Shown one piece after another: positions 46,149 through 56,860 of a DNA stretch of 64,000 nucleotides. Location of the stretch: positions 1 to 64,000 of the forward strand of contig NZ_FOPJ01000009.1 of assembly GCF_900113445.1 (NCBI RefSeq). The letters are read 5' to 3'. The DNA comes from Corynebacterium spheniscorum (GTDB lineage: Bacteria; Actinomycetota; Actinomycetes; Mycobacteriales; Mycobacteriaceae). The stretch's first letter is position 1, and each line of letters begins with the position of its first letter. The notes below the pieces were generated by a model. That model was not told the DNA's origin. It ran no database searches and was given only the letters and a program-made list of their open reading frames with translations. The position numbers were made by a program, and so were the translations under genes.

Positions 46149-46204
46149 GTGGGGTTTCTGGAGAGGATCCTGGAGGAGTTTCCCGAGAAGCTTCGGCGCG
46201 CCTA

Positions 46205-46233
46205 TTGCGCTAATAGACCGCTTAGTCTATGTT
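46205..46233 (+). promoter_or_regulatory. metK promoter with McbR-type operator
   Basis: TAGAC-N6-GTCTA (46214-46229) is a perfect match to the operator described for McbR, the TetR-type repressor of sulfur metabolism in Corynebacterium glutamicum. It lies between TTGCGC (46205-46210) and TATGTT (46228-46233), spaced 17 bp, and overlaps the -10, an arrangement expected of repression. Predicted leader about 155 nt to GTG 46396. Confidence 0.8.
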
Positions 46234-46395
46234 TGAACGCGGCACTTAAAGCAGGCGTATGAGTACCGCCTGCCCGTCTTAAGCTGCCGAACATTGACCC
46301 TGATAAGACTCAAAGAAAATTTTCCCCCAGAACACGTCGCGCCACTTGTTGGCGATATGTGCTGCGAAGACACCTCGAAGAAGAAAAGAAATACA

Positions 46396-47670
46396 GTGAG
46401 CAACCCCACGAATACCTCTCAGGCAAAGAACGCTCAGGAGACAAACGCTTCCGAGCGCGGCAACCTGCGGCTCTTTAGCTCTGAGTCCGTGACCGAAGGC
46501 CACCCGGATAAAATCTGCGACGCCATTTCCGACACCATCTTGGATGCGCTGCTGCGCGAAGACCCGCATGCTCGCGTGGCCGTAGAAACCTTGGTGACCA
46601 CCGGCCAAGTGCATGTGGTGGGTGAAGTAAGCACCACTGGCTATGTAGAGATTCCAGCCTTAGTGCGTAAAACCCTGACCGATATTGGTTTTACTTCCTC
46701 GGATGTGGGCTTTGATGGCCGCACCTGCGGGGTGAATGTAGCCATTGGTGAGCAGTCCTCTGAGATCGGTGAGGGCGTGAGCACCTCCCACGAGGCCCGC
46801 AGTGGCTCCCAAGTGGAGGATGATTCCCATACCGGTGCCGGCGACCAGGGCCTGATGTTTGGTTACGCCGCCAGTGACACCCCGGAATTAATGCCGCTGC
46901 CGATTGCTTTAGCGCACCGCCTGGCACGTCGACTAAGCGAAGTGCGTAAGCAGGGGATCGTCCCGCATCTACGCCCTGATGGTAAAACCCAGGTGACTTT
47001 CGCTTATGACCAGGACCAGCGGCCGGTGTACTTGGACACCGTGGTGATCTCCACGCAGCATGATCCAGAAGTCACCCAAGCGTGGTTGGAAGAACAGCTG
47101 CGCGAGCATGTCTTGGACTGGGTGATTAAAGAATCCAAGCTGGAACACCTCGTCACCGATGACCTCACCTTGTTGGTGAACCCTTCGGGTTCCTTCGTAC
47201 TTGGTGGGCCGATGGGTGATGCTGGTTTAACTGGCCGCAAGATCATTGTGGACACCTATGGCGGTATGGCGCGCCACGGTGGTGGTGCTTTTAGCGGCAA
47301 GGATCCCAGCAAGGTGGATCGCTCTGCGGCTTATGCCATGCGTTGGGTTGCGAAGAATATTGTGGCCGCTGGGTTGGCTGATCGTGCGGAAGTGCAGGTG
47401 GCTTATGCCATTGGGCGTGCCGCACCGGTGGGTCTTTATGTAGAAACCTTCGGTACCGCCCGGGAAGGCCTCAATGATGAGCTGATCCAGCAGGCTGTGG
47501 CGAAGGTGTTTGATCTGCGCCCCGCCGCAATTATCCGCGAGCTAGATCTACTGCGGCCGATTTATCGCCCGACTGCTGCCTATGGGCACTTTGGGCGCAC
47601 CGATATTGACCTGCCCTGGGAAGCCACCAACCGCGTGGAGGAACTCCGCCGCGCCGCTGGGGTTGCCTAG
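46396..47670 (+). CDS. metK: S-adenosylmethionine synthetase
   Basis: Makes SAM from methionine and ATP. The 424-residue product contains [67 protein letters not shown] and [25 protein letters not shown] (read in overlapping parts), all diagnostic. The frame is open up to 46294, but GTG 46396 gives a normal N-terminus; it still adds about 18 residues of Asn/Thr-rich sequence before the conserved core. Expression is likely controlled by McbR through the upstream operator. Confidence 0.97.
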   Translation: MSNPTNTSQAKNAQETNASERGNLRLFSSESVTEGHPDKICDAISDTILDALLREDPHARVAVETLVTTGQVHVVGEVSTTGYVEIPALVRKTLTDIGFTSSDVGFDGRTCGVNVAIGEQSSEIGEGVSTSHEARSGSQVEDDSHTGAGDQGLMFGYAASDTPELMPLPIALAHRLARRLSEVRKQGIVPHLRPDGKTQVTFAYDQDQRPVYLDTVVISTQHDPEVTQAWLEEQLREHVLDWVIKESKLEHLVTDDLTLLVNPSGSFVLGGPMGDAGLTGRKIIVDTYGGMARHGGGAFSGKDPSKVDRSAAYAMRWVAKNIVAAGLADRAEVQVAYAIGRAAPVGLYVETFGTAREGLNDELIQQAVAKVFDLRPAAIIRELDLLRPIYRPTAAYGHFGRTDIDLPWEATNRVEELRRAAGVA

Positions 47671-47735
47671 CCAGGGGTGGCTTAGGCCGCTTGCTGCTGA
47701 CCTGAGGGCGCTGAACCGCAGTGCCCTTAAGTAGG

Positions 47736-47741
47736 TAAACT
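47736..47741 (+). promoter_or_regulatory. -10 element of priA (probably leaderless)
   Basis: TAAACT lies 11 bp before ATG 47753; the predicted start point is within about 5 nt of the codon and no ribosome-binding site is visible. Confidence 0.5.
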
Positions 47742-47752
47742 CTAAGCTCACT

Positions 47753-49810
47753 ATGAGTACCTCCCCGCGCACCCCAGCACCAGAGCTATCGGTGGCGCGG
47801 GTACTCCCACTTTTAGGGCTCGCGCACCTCGACCGACTCTTTGACTACCGCATCTCCACCAAACAAGATGCCGACGCCCAACCCGGGGTACGGGTGCGGG
47901 TACGTTTTGCTGGACGTTTGGTGGATGCGCTGCTTATTGAGCGCGTGGATACCCCAGAACATGATGGCGAACTGAAATTTTTAGAGCGCGTCATCTCCCC
48001 AGAACAGGTGTATCCACCGCAACTGCAAAAGCTGGTGGACTCACTGGCGAAACGCTATGCCGGGGTGCGCTCGGATATTATTCGCTCCGCTATCCCCAGC
48101 CGCCATGCCCGCGCGGAGAATACTCCCGCTTCTGAAGCGCTTAGCTGGGAGGAACTAGGGGAGGTCGCTGAACCTGATCTTTCGCCCTGGGCGGCTTATA
48201 CCCATGGTCAATCCTTTGTTGATGCTGTACTTGCTGGCTCCCCGGCACGCGCAGCCTGGCAGATTGCCCCCGGTGAACATTGGGCCGGCGCCATTGCGGC
48301 CCTGGCCACCAAAGTAGTACTCGATGGTGGCGGCGCCTTAGTGGTAGTGCCGGACCAACGCGATGTGGAAGTACTAGAACAAGCCTTCCGCGAACATGTC
48401 TCAGCCAAACAATTGACCATCTTGCATGCCGGGTTAGGCCCGCAGGCACGTTACCGGCGTTACCTCAATATCCTGCATGGCCAAGGCCGCCTGGTGGTAG
48501 GTACCCGTAGTGCCGCTTTTGCGCCGGTGAAGAACCTCAAACTCTGCGTGCTGCTACATGATGGTGATGACAACCTGGTTGATCCGCGAGCGCCTTATCC
48601 GCATGCTCGGGAAGTGCTGACCACCCGCAGTGCTCAGGAGCATTGTGCGCTGATTCTTGGTGGGCATCATCGCACTGCGGAAACCCAGTTGTTGGTGGAA
48701 TCTGGTTGGGCGCATGACCTTATTGCCCCACGGGAGGTGATTCGCGCGCGTAGCCCCTGGATTCGTGCGGTGGCGGATAGTGACTTTGAGTTAGAACGCG
48801 ACCCACGGGCACGTTCTGCACGCTTACCCTTGATTGCGTTTGAGGCCTTGCGCGGTGGGTTGGAAAAAGAACTACCGGTGCTTATCCAGGTGCCGCGTAA
48901 GGGCTATGTGCCGACCTTGGCGTGCGGGGTATGCCGCACACCGGCGCGCTGCCGGCATTGCAATGGTCCGATGGGCTTACCGAGTACCGTAGAACAGCAT
49001 CCTCAAGAAGCTCATCTCCCCACCTGTCGTTGGTGTGGGCGCCCGGATACTCAGTACCGCTGCCATGCGTGTGGTTCCTTTAAGCTTCGCGCAGTGGTGT
49101 TGGGGGCTGAAAGAACTGCTGAAGAAATTGGGCGGGCATTCCCGCAGGTACCGGTGCACATGTCTGGTGGCAACCGCATTATTGATTACCTAGAGCAAGC
49201 CCCACAGATCGTGGTAGCCACTCCAGGGGCGGAACCCATTATCCAAGACGGCGGGCACTATGGTGCCGCAGTGATGGTGGATACCTGGGCCACCTTAGGT
49301 CGCCAGGATTTACGGGCCACCGAAGACACCTTAGGTAAATGGGCGAGCGCCGCCACCATGGTGCGACACGATGGGGAAGTAGTGGTAGTTGCAGAAGCTT
49401 CCCTTGCGGTGGTGCAGGCGCTAATTACCTGGGATATGCGTGGTGCCGCGGCGCGTGAGTTAAGCCAACGCGCAGAAGTGCAGCTTCCCCCCACGGTGCA
49501 TATGGCGGCCATTGATGGTGCCACTGCGGCACTAGATACCCTGCTTGAGGTCGTGGAGCTACCGAAGGATGCTGAGGTTTTAGGGCCGGTGGATCTACCA
49601 CCGGGTACCACCTTGCCTGGGGAATATGACGAGAAGCGTTATGGCCCACCACAACGCCTACTGATCCGCACACCCTTGGGCCCACGTAATGAATTGGGTG
49701 AGGCTTTAGGCCAAGCACAGGTGGCACGGTTTGGTCGCCGTGGCCGCACCCAGGGTGCTGGTGGGGACCTCCCACTACGTATCCAGGTTGATCCGGTGCG
49801 CGTGGGCTAA
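47753..49810 (+). CDS. priA: Primosomal protein N' without helicase P-loop
   Basis: Replication-restart factor. The 685-residue actinobacterial form keeps the DNA-binding N-terminus (VLPLLGLAHLDRLFDYRI) and the eight-cysteine zinc region (CGVCRTPARCRHC ... CRWCGRPDTQYRCHACG, about residues 383-446). Where the E. coli helicase has GVTGSGKT, this protein reads WQIAPGEHWAGAIAALATKV, so Walker A is absent. It therefore probably acts as a structural loader rather than a helicase. It starts near-leaderless after TAAACT and is followed by def. Confidence 0.9.
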   Translation: MSTSPRTPAPELSVARVLPLLGLAHLDRLFDYRISTKQDADAQPGVRVRVRFAGRLVDALLIERVDTPEHDGELKFLERVISPEQVYPPQLQKLVDSLAKRYAGVRSDIIRSAIPSRHARAENTPASEALSWEELGEVAEPDLSPWAAYTHGQSFVDAVLAGSPARAAWQIAPGEHWAGAIAALATKVVLDGGGALVVVPDQRDVEVLEQAFREHVSAKQLTILHAGLGPQARYRRYLNILHGQGRLVVGTRSAAFAPVKNLKLCVLLHDGDDNLVDPRAPYPHAREVLTTRSAQEHCALILGGHHRTAETQLLVESGWAHDLIAPREVIRARSPWIRAVADSDFELERDPRARSARLPLIAFEALRGGLEKELPVLIQVPRKGYVPTLACGVCRTPARCRHCNGPMGLPSTVEQHPQEAHLPTCRWCGRPDTQYRCHACGSFKLRAVVLGAERTAEEIGRAFPQVPVHMSGGNRIIDYLEQAPQIVVATPGAEPIIQDGGHYGAAVMVDTWATLGRQDLRATEDTLGKWASAATMVRHDGEVVVVAEASLAVVQALITWDMRGAAARELSQRAEVQLPPTVHMAAIDGATAALDTLLEVVELPKDAEVLGPVDLPPGTTLPGEYDEKRYGPPQRLLIRTPLGPRNELGEALGQAQVARFGRRGRTQGAGGDLPLRIQVDPVRVG

Positions 49811-49875
49811 ACTTCCCACCTAGAAACCCCCGGAAGTTATTTCGCAGCTGAGAGAAAGATACCCCGCCTAAAAGC

Positions 49876-50379
49876 ATGAGCATTCGACCTATCCGAATTT
49901 TCGGTGACCCCGTTCTTCTAAGCCGAGCCGAAGAAGTCACGACCTTCGATGATTCCTTAGCCCAGCTGGTGCAGGACATGCTCGACACCATGGATGACGC
50001 TGGTGGTGTTGGGCTTGCCGCCAACCAAATTGGCATTCTTAAGCGGGTGTTCGTCTTCGACTGTTCCCATACCGATGGTGGGCTACGCGGGCACATCATT
50101 AACCCCGTGTGGGAAGCCATCGGGGAAGAAACCCAAACCGGCCGCGAAGGATGCCTATCCATCCCCGGTATCTCCAAGGAAACTGAACGCTACCTACAGG
50201 TGAAGGTCAGTGGCCAGGACAAGGAAGGAAAACCGATCTCCATGGTGGCTTCCGGTTTGATGGCTCGCTGCATTCAGCATGAAAGTGACCATTTAGATGG
50301 GGTGCTCTTCTTGAAGCGCTTAACCCCGGAGAAAAGAAAAGAAGCAATGCGCGAAATCCGCGAATCCGATTGGTTCTAA
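49876..50379 (+). CDS. def: Peptide deformylase
   Basis: Removes the N-formyl group from nascent proteins. The 167-residue protein has all three motifs: GGVGLAANQIG (about residues 44-54), EGCLSIPG (about 92-99) with the metal Cys, and QHESDHLDG (about 135-143) with HExxH-type ligands. fmt, the enzyme that makes the substrate, follows after 97 bp, the classical def-fmt pairing. Confidence 0.97.
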   Translation: MSIRPIRIFGDPVLLSRAEEVTTFDDSLAQLVQDMLDTMDDAGGVGLAANQIGILKRVFVFDCSHTDGGLRGHIINPVWEAIGEETQTGREGCLSIPGISKETERYLQVKVSGQDKEGKPISMVASGLMARCIQHESDHLDGVLFLKRLTPEKRKEAMREIRESDWF

Positions 50380-50476
50380 CCGCGCCAATCATCGGCCGCG
50401 CCCCGCGACCCGAAAAATTTTTCCACCCCGCCCCGCACCCGCCCGAAGCACCTTTAATCTGAGGACCTAAATTTTT

Positions 50477-51460
50477 ATGCGCCTTGTTTTCGCCGGAACC
50501 CCGGAACCGGCTGTACCCGCCCTAGAAGCCCTCATTGCCTCCAACCACGAGGTAGTAGCAGTGATCTGCCGCCCCGATGCCCGCAAAGGCCGCGGCCGTA
50601 GTCTGCACCCCTGCCCGGTGAAGGAAACCGCCCTCGCCCACGGCATCGAAGTGCTCACCCCCAGCACCTTAAAACCCGGTACCGAAGATGGTGAGATGCT
50701 GCGCACCCGCCTAAAAGAATTAGCACCGGAATGCTTACCGGTGGTCGCCTACGGCAACCTCATCACCAAAGACCTACTGGATGTCGCCCCACATGGTTGG
50801 GTGAACCTGCACTTTTCCTTACTCCCGCAGTGGCGCGGAGCCGCCCCGGTGCAGGCAGCGATTTTGCATGGCGATGACATTAGCGGCGCAAGCACCTTCC
50901 GGATTGAAGAAGGTTTAGACACCGGCCCGGTATTTGGTACCATCACGGAAAATATTTTACCCGAGGATAACGCCGATAACCTGCTGGAACGCTTGGCTTA
51001 TCGCGGCGCGGAACTCTTGGTCGCCACCATGGATGGGCTTGCTGAAGGTACGCTTCGCCCCCAACCCCAAGAAGGCGAAGCCAGCTACGCCCCGAAGCTC
51101 AGCACCGAAGAAGCCCGCATCAACTGGGATACCCCGGATTTCGCGATTGATCGCCATATCCGCGCCTACACACCAGCCCCAGGTGCCTGGACCACTCTGG
51201 ATGAGCAACGCTTCAAGATCGGGGTGGCCAAGCCCTTGAGCAGCCAGCTAAAACTCAGCGATGAGGAGGCCGCCAAGCTAGAAGCAGGGCTTGCCCCCGG
51301 CGCATTGCTCTTTACCCGCCGCCACGTGTTCGCAGGTACCGCCACCAAGCCGGTGGAGTTAGTGAAGGTTCAGCCGATGGGGAAGAAGATGATGAATGCC
51401 GCTGATTGGGCCCGCGGCCTAGCTGGTAATCAAGATGCCCAGGAGATGGTGCTGCGATGA
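50477..51460 (+). CDS. fmt: Methionyl-tRNA formyltransferase
   Basis: Formylates initiator Met-tRNA with 10-formyl-THF. The 327-residue protein has [17 protein letters not shown], the [20 protein letters not shown] signature with catalytic Asn/His/Asp nearby ([12 protein letters not shown]), [12 protein letters not shown], and the C-terminal OB-like domain ([15 protein letters not shown]). Its stop codon overlaps the rsmB start (ATGA). Confidence 0.97.
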   Translation: MRLVFAGTPEPAVPALEALIASNHEVVAVICRPDARKGRGRSLHPCPVKETALAHGIEVLTPSTLKPGTEDGEMLRTRLKELAPECLPVVAYGNLITKDLLDVAPHGWVNLHFSLLPQWRGAAPVQAAILHGDDISGASTFRIEEGLDTGPVFGTITENILPEDNADNLLERLAYRGAELLVATMDGLAEGTLRPQPQEGEASYAPKLSTEEARINWDTPDFAIDRHIRAYTPAPGAWTTLDEQRFKIGVAKPLSSQLKLSDEEAAKLEAGLAPGALLFTRRHVFAGTATKPVELVKVQPMGKKMMNAADWARGLAGNQDAQEMVLR

Positions 51461-53019
51461 GCTCTTTAAATTCCTCTGGTGGTTTCCGTTCGCGCACCAA
51501 GCGCGGTGCAGCCGCAGATAAACAGGACGGCACACCCAAGCGTGAGAGCGGACAACGCCGCGAAGGCCACCGCGAAGGCCACCGCCCTCCCCACAACAAC
51601 ACCCGCAATAACCCCCAACGCACCAAACCCGAACGCAACAACAACACCCACCACCGCCCGCGCCGCTCCTCAGTCGACCCCGCCCGCGTGGTCGCCCTCG
51701 AGGTCCTCCGCCGAGTCAGCGAAGACGATGCCTACGCCAACCTGGTGCTACCAGGCCTCCTCAAAGAAGAAGGTGTCCGCGGCCGCGACGCCGCCTTCGC
51801 CACCGAAGTCACCTATGGCACCCTGCGGCATCTGGGAGTATTGGATGAAATCATCCAAGACTGCTCCACCCGCGATATCTTCCGCCTTGATGATGGTGTC
51901 CTCGATGCCCTTCGCCTCGGCGTCTACCAGCTGCTTTATACCCGCGTAAGCCCGCACGCCGCAGTAGATACCACCGTCACCCTGGTAGAAGAGCAATGCT
52001 CCCCACGCGGCAAGGGCTTCGCCAATGCGGTGATGCGCGCAGTCTCCAAGCACCCGTTGGAATGGTGGCTTGATCGCCTCCAACCCCAAGGCGAAATCGC
52101 CGCCATTGCCTTTAAAGAATCGCACCCCACCTGGATCGCCGAAAGCTTCGCCAAAGCACTAGGCATCGGGGAACTCGCCGAAGCCCTCAAGGCTGACTCC
52201 GAACGCCCCCAGGTGCATCTCGTTGCCCGCCCCGGCGAAATCACCGCCGAAGAACTCGCCCTAATTACCGGTGGTGAGGTAGGACAGTATTCGCCCTATG
52301 CGGTGCGGCTCAGCGAAGGCGCCCCGAAGGATCTGGACGTTATCCGCGAAGGACTTGCCGGAGTCCAAGATGAAGGCAGCCAACTCATCGCCCGCGCCCT
52401 CGTAGAAGGCGCAGTTGAAGGCGAAGATCAGGGTCGTTGGCTTGACCTCTGCGCCGGCCCAGGCGGTAAAACCGCACTGATCGCCTCCCTGGCACGCATC
52501 GACCAGGCCCACGTGGATGCCGTAGAGATCTCCGAGCACCGCGCCAAACTCGTGCGCCAGGCCACTACCAATGTCCAAGATGTCTGCGATGTCCATATTG
52601 CCGATGGCCGCAACCCCGGCCTTAACCCCGGCTATGACCGCGTGCTCGTAGACGCCCCCTGCTCCGGCTTGGGTTCGCTTCGCCGCCGCCCAGAAGCCCG
52701 CTGGCGCAAACGCGAATCCGATATCGCCGAGCTCACCAGCCTCCAAAGAGAACTCCTCGAAAGCGCAGTGAAGCTCACCCGCCCCGGCGGCCTGATTATT
52801 TACTCCACTTGCTCCCCGGATCTTCGTGAAACCCGCGGGGTGGTGGATTGGGCCATCAGCAATCTCGGCGTTGAAGAACTCAATGCCCACATCCTTGTCC
52901 CCAATATGGAGTCCGTCGGCAGCTACCCATCGGTACAAATGTGGCCGCATCGCCACGGCACTGATGCCATGTTCTTCGCCGCCTTAAGGCTCCCAGCTAC
53001 AAGCTCTGACCAAGGGTAG
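51457..53019 (+). CDS. rsmB: 16S rRNA m5C967 methyltransferase RsmB with basic N-terminal extension
   Basis: Methylates C967 of 16S rRNA. Residues about 1-75 are Arg/Asn/Gly-rich, basic and low complexity. Residues about 76-215 are the NusB-like RNA-binding domain ([39 protein letters not shown]). The C-terminal Rossmann methyltransferase has [19 protein letters not shown], the [18 protein letters not shown] motif and [15 protein letters not shown] with the two cysteines. It overlaps fmt by 4 nt; rpe starts 11 nt later. Confidence 0.96.
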   Translation: MSSLNSSGGFRSRTKRGAAADKQDGTPKRESGQRREGHREGHRPPHNNTRNNPQRTKPERNNNTHHRPRRSSVDPARVVALEVLRRVSEDDAYANLVLPGLLKEEGVRGRDAAFATEVTYGTLRHLGVLDEIIQDCSTRDIFRLDDGVLDALRLGVYQLLYTRVSPHAAVDTTVTLVEEQCSPRGKGFANAVMRAVSKHPLEWWLDRLQPQGEIAAIAFKESHPTWIAESFAKALGIGELAEALKADSERPQVHLVARPGEITAEELALITGGEVGQYSPYAVRLSEGAPKDLDVIREGLAGVQDEGSQLIARALVEGAVEGEDQGRWLDLCAGPGGKTALIASLARIDQAHVDAVEISEHRAKLVRQATTNVQDVCDVHIADGRNPGLNPGYDRVLVDAPCSGLGSLRRRPEARWRKRESDIAELTSLQRELLESAVKLTRPGGLIIYSTCSPDLRETRGVVDWAISNLGVEELNAHILVPNMESVGSYPSVQMWPHRHGTDAMFFAALRLPATSSDQG

Positions 53020-53030
53020 GATCACGGAAT

Positions 53031-53744
53031 ATGACCACTCCCACAAACAATCCCACAGCTACTCCCGGCACCCCCAACGCCTCCAACGCCCCGATTATCG
53101 CGCCTTCCATCCTCGCCGCGAACTTCGCACATCTGGACCGCGAAATCGAAGCCATCAGCAATGCCGACTGGATCCACGTCGACATTATGGACGGCCACTT
53201 CGTCCCCAACCTCTCCTTCGGCCCGGATGTCACCGCCACGGTCAATAAGCTCACCGATAAAACTCTCGACGTCCACCTCATGATCGAAAACCCCGAAAAG
53301 TGGGTGGAGCGCTATATCGAGGCCGGCGCCGATACCGTCATCTTCCACGTCGAAGCCACCAACAACCCCGCCGCCCTGGCCGATCGCATCCGCGAACTCG
53401 GCGCCCGCAGTGCCTTCTCGCTTCGCCCCGGCACCCCGATTGAGGACTACCTCGATATCCTCGAGCACTTCGATGAGGTGCTCATTATGTCCGTGGAACC
53501 GGGCTTCGGCGGTCAATCCTTCATGCCTGATCAGCTGGAGAAGGTCCGCACCTTGCGCCGGATCATTGATGAAAAAGGCCTGGATATCACCATCGAAATT
53601 GATGGCGGTATTAGCCTCGACACCATTGCTGCGGCCGCTGAGGCTGGCTGCGATGCCTTCGTCGCAGGTTCTGCGGTGTACAAGGCCGAGGATCCCAACC
53701 AGATGATCCAGGAGCTCCGCAACACCGCCGCCGCCGTACGCTAA
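53031..53744 (+). CDS. rpe: Ribulose-phosphate 3-epimerase
   Basis: Interconverts ribulose 5-phosphate and xylulose 5-phosphate in the pentose phosphate pathway. The TIM-barrel signature motifs are IIAPSILAANFAHL, WIHVDIMDGHFVPNLSFGPD, DVHLMIENPEKW, MSVEPGFGGQSFMP and EIDGGISLDTI. The 237-residue product carries a short Thr/Pro/Asn-rich N-terminal extension of about 20 residues. Its product pool also supplies ribulose 5-phosphate to ribBA encoded just downstream. Confidence 0.97.
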   Translation: MTTPTNNPTATPGTPNASNAPIIAPSILAANFAHLDREIEAISNADWIHVDIMDGHFVPNLSFGPDVTATVNKLTDKTLDVHLMIENPEKWVERYIEAGADTVIFHVEATNNPAALADRIRELGARSAFSLRPGTPIEDYLDILEHFDEVLIMSVEPGFGGQSFMPDQLEKVRTLRRIIDEKGLDITIEIDGGISLDTIAAAAEAGCDAFVAGSAVYKAEDPNQMIQELRNTAAAVR

Positions 53745-53786
53745 AACATCCCCACAAAACCCATACACGCAACCCCAAGGAGCTAC

Positions 53787-54830
53787 GTGCCACAACCCAC
53801 CGCGCTCATCACCCCGGGTGACCTCAGCCCCGCCGAAGCCCACGCCCTCGAGCAGGCTCTCCAGGCGGGCGCACTGGTCAAGGGCACAACCAGCCCCAAC
53901 CCCCCGGTCGGCGCTGCAATCTTAAGCGCCGAAGGTGAACTCTGTGGCGTTGGCGGCACCCAACCCACCGGTGGCCCGCACGCCGAAATCATCGCACTCG
54001 CCCAAGCCGGCAGCATGTCCCGCGGCGGCACCGCCATCGTCACCTTGGAACCCTGCCGACACACCGGGCGCACCGGGCCGTGTACCCAGGCGCTCCACAA
54101 AGCCGGCATCGCCAAAGTCATCTTCATCCACGCCGACCCCATGCGCGAAGCCGCCGGTGGCGCCCAGGAACTCCAAGCCCAGGGCATTAAGGTCGCCCAA
54201 CTCCAACTCGAGGTTCCGGAACTTCAACCGTGGCTCAGCAGCGTCCGCCTCGGCCGCCCGCACATCACCCTTAAAATCGCCCAAACCTTGGATGGTTTCA
54301 CCAGTGCCGCCGACGGCACCAGCCAATGGATCACCGGCCCCGCGGCACGTGAAAATGTGCACCAGGACCGCTGCACCCGCGACGCCATCATCATCGGCAC
54401 TGGCACCGCACTCGCCGATAATCCTTCACTCACCGCGCGCACCCCCAGCGGCGAGCTCTACCCCGAACAACCGCTGCGCATCGTCATCGGCTCGCGCCCC
54501 ATCAACGAACTCATGCCCCAAGGAAACCTCGCTGAACTGGGATTTCTCCAATTCCCAGATATCCCGAGCATGCTTTCCGAGATCGAGTCCCTAGGTCTGC
54601 GCGATGTGCTGGTCGAAGGCGGCCCCCGTTTGGCGGGCAGCTTCCTCCAAGCGCGAGTAGTCGACGCCTTACGCGTCTACATTGCCCCCAAACTCCTCGG
54701 GTCTGGTACCCCCAGCACCCTCGGCGCCGGGGTCAACACCCTCATCGAGGCGCACGAGTTTGAACTACGCTCCACCACCGTTTTAGGCGAAGATATCTTA
54801 GCGCTCTATCAGCGGCGTAACCCCTCATAG
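53787..54830 (+). CDS. ribD: Riboflavin deaminase / reductase RibD
   Basis: Bifunctional enzyme for steps two and three of riboflavin synthesis. The deaminase half has HAEIIALAQAG and LEPCRHTGRTGPCTQALHKA (zinc His/Cys/Cys and catalytic Glu, about residues 66-120). The reductase half has LKIAQTLDGFTSAADGTSQWIT (in two pieces), RDAIIIGTGTALADNPSLT and DVLVEGGPRLAGSFL. 347 residues; GTG 53787 follows AAGGAG. It opens ribD-ribE-ribBA-ribH. No FMN riboswitch is visible in the 42-bp gap before it. Confidence 0.96.
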   Translation: MPQPTALITPGDLSPAEAHALEQALQAGALVKGTTSPNPPVGAAILSAEGELCGVGGTQPTGGPHAEIIALAQAGSMSRGGTAIVTLEPCRHTGRTGPCTQALHKAGIAKVIFIHADPMREAAGGAQELQAQGIKVAQLQLEVPELQPWLSSVRLGRPHITLKIAQTLDGFTSAADGTSQWITGPAARENVHQDRCTRDAIIIGTGTALADNPSLTARTPSGELYPEQPLRIVIGSRPINELMPQGNLAELGFLQFPDIPSMLSEIESLGLRDVLVEGGPRLAGSFLQARVVDALRVYIAPKLLGSGTPSTLGAGVNTLIEAHEFELRSTTVLGEDILALYQRRNPS

Positions 54831-54863
54831 AATTGTTTTTCAAGCAAAGGATCATCCACCAAG

Positions 54864-55517
54864 GTGTTTACCGGCATTGTCGAAGAAATAGGGCAGGTGC
54901 GTTCGCTGCGCGAATGCGCCGACTCCATCGTTATTTCCCTTAATTGCCAGCGCGTCATCGAAGGCGCCAACCGCGGGGACTCCATTGCGGTATCCGGGGT
55001 GTGCCTCACGATCGTTGATTATGATGAGCACGGTTTTAGTGCCGATGTGATGAAAGAATCCCTTGAGCGCAGCAGCCTCGGGGCCCTTAAGGTGGGATCC
55101 CCGGTGAACCTGGAACGCGCGCTTGCCGTGGGGGATCGCCTCGGTGGCCACAATGTCCAAGGCCATGTGGATTGCACCAGCATCCTTATTTCTCGCACCC
55201 CTGGGGAGCGTTGGGAAGTCTTCCGCTTCGAGCTTCCCGAGGATTATCTGCCCTATGTGGTGGAAAAAGGTTCCATCGCCATTGATGGCACCTCTTTAAC
55301 CATTAGTGCTCTCGGGGAAGATTTCTTCGAGGTTTCCTTAATCCCCACCACCTTAAAAGAGACCACCTTGGGTGGGTTAACTCCGGGTGATCGGGTCAAC
55401 CTCGAATTCGATGTGGTTGGCAAATATATTTTGAGGGCCTTAAACCTTGGGTTGGTCACCCCGGAGTATTCAGAAGATACTGACCCCAGTGGCTCATTAG
55501 TAGGGGAGTCGGACTAA
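54864..55517 (+). CDS. ribE: Riboflavin synthase (alpha chain)
   Basis: Dismutates two lumazine molecules to riboflavin. The 217-residue protein has two barrel repeats: [15 protein letters not shown] start, [15 protein letters not shown] and [16 protein letters not shown] in the first; [26 protein letters not shown] and [12 protein letters not shown] in the second. GTG 54864; ribBA starts within a few bases after its stop. In Gram-positive nomenclature also called ribC. Confidence 0.96.
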   Translation: MFTGIVEEIGQVRSLRECADSIVISLNCQRVIEGANRGDSIAVSGVCLTIVDYDEHGFSADVMKESLERSSLGALKVGSPVNLERALAVGDRLGGHNVQGHVDCTSILISRTPGERWEVFRFELPEDYLPYVVEKGSIAIDGTSLTISALGEDFFEVSLIPTTLKETTLGGLTPGDRVNLEFDVVGKYILRALNLGLVTPEYSEDTDPSGSLVGESD

Positions 55518-55528
55518 GGTTGTCGAAC

Positions 55529-56842
55529 GTGACTGAGGGAATCGAGCAGCGGGCCGAAACCGGTATCTCGCTGGATAGCGTAGAAGAGGCCATCGCCGAC
55601 ATTGCGGCTGGTAAGGCCGTGGTTGTGGTCGATGATGAAGATCGCGAAAACGAAGGCGACCTCATCTTCGCCGCCGAGAAAGCCACCCCTGAACTGGTGG
55701 CCTTTATGGTGCGCTACTCCAGTGGCTATATTTGCGCCTCCCTCACCGGACCAGAATGCGAGCGCCTGAACCTACCAGCCATGGTGCAGCACAATGAAGA
55801 TGCCCGCGGCACCGCCTATACGGTCACGGTGGATGCCGCTACCGGCACCACCGGTATTTCCGCTAGCTCGCGGGCTGAAACCCTGCGCCGGCTCGCTGAC
55901 CCAGAATGCGGGCCCGCTGATTTCACTCGCCCAGGCCATATCAACCCGCTGCGCGCCCGCAGCGGTGGTGTGCTGGTACGTGCCGGCCACACTGAAGCGG
56001 CAGTGGATCTCGCCCGCCTGGCCGGACTACGCCCAGCTGGGGTGCTGTGTGAGATTGTCTCCGAAGAAGACCCCACCGATATGGCACGCTCCGAGGAGCT
56101 CCGCGCTTTTGCCACCACCCACGGGCTGAAGATGATCTCCATTGAGCAGCTCATCGAGTGGCGCCTGGAACATGACGCCATGGTCACCCGCGAAGTAGAA
56201 ACCATCCTCCCAACAGACCACGGCGTATTCCGCGCCATCGGTTTCACCAATGTGGTCGATGGGGTAGAACACGTGGCCCTAGTTGTTGGGGAACCCGACC
56301 AGGATGGCGGGGAGAATGTTCCGGTGCGAGTGCACTCCGAATGCCTAACCGGCGATGTGTTTTCTTCCAGGCGCTGTGATTGCGGGCAGCAACTCCATGC
56401 CTCCTTGGAGCTGCTTCAAAACGAGGGCCGCGGGGTGTTGCTTTATTTGCGTGGACAAGAAGGCCGCGGCATTGGGTTGATTTCCAAGTTGAAGGCTTAT
56501 CGCCTCCAAGATGAGGGCATGGATACTGTGGATGCGAACCTGAGCCTCGGTTTACCCGCGGATGCCCGCGAATACACCTGCGCGGTGGATATGCTGCGCG
56601 ACCTGGGCATCCATTCAGTGGATCTGCTCAGCAATAACCCAGAAAAGGCCGAGGCGCTGCGCGACGGCGGGGTGGCGGTGAATCACCGTATGAGCCTGCC
56701 GGTAGTAGTACATGATGATAATGTGCGCTACCTGCGCACCAAGCGTGATCGCATGGGCCATGATCTGCCAGCTTTGAATGAGTATGACCGTGAGCATGGT
56801 GAAGATAGCGAAGCTATGAACACCGCGGCGCATCAGCATTAA
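55529..56842 (+). CDS. ribBA: Bifunctional DHBP synthase / GTP cyclohydrolase II
   Basis: Supplies both riboflavin precursors. The RibB half (about residues 1-210) has [41 protein letters not shown] (read as two pieces) and [15 protein letters not shown]. The RibA half has [19 protein letters not shown] with three zinc cysteines, [15 protein letters not shown] and [16 protein letters not shown] 55529 lies 9 nt after AAGG; TTG 55520 would add three residues. 437 residues. ribH begins 18 nt after its stop. Confidence 0.95.
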   Translation: MTEGIEQRAETGISLDSVEEAIADIAAGKAVVVVDDEDRENEGDLIFAAEKATPELVAFMVRYSSGYICASLTGPECERLNLPAMVQHNEDARGTAYTVTVDAATGTTGISASSRAETLRRLADPECGPADFTRPGHINPLRARSGGVLVRAGHTEAAVDLARLAGLRPAGVLCEIVSEEDPTDMARSEELRAFATTHGLKMISIEQLIEWRLEHDAMVTREVETILPTDHGVFRAIGFTNVVDGVEHVALVVGEPDQDGGENVPVRVHSECLTGDVFSSRRCDCGQQLHASLELLQNEGRGVLLYLRGQEGRGIGLISKLKAYRLQDEGMDTVDANLSLGLPADAREYTCAVDMLRDLGIHSVDLLSNNPEKAEALRDGGVAVNHRMSLPVVVHDDNVRYLRTKRDRMGHDLPALNEYDREHGEDSEAMNTAAHQH

Positions 56843-56860
56843 GTGAAAGGGGAGTATCGC

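Noticed and set aside
46294..46395. Upstream extension of MetK by 34 residues
   Set aside because: The conserved protein begins far downstream; the stretch has Phe/Cys/Lys-rich leader character and no ribosome-binding site, so GTG 46396 was preferred.
46149..46395. SAM riboswitch before metK
   Set aside because: No recognisable SAM-box core; a McbR-type operator explains regulation better.
53745..53786. FMN riboswitch before ribD
   Set aside because: The gap is only 42 bp and holds none of the conserved RFN-element sequence.
53022..53843. 273-residue minus-strand frame
   Set aside because: Antisense to rpe, which has all family motifs.
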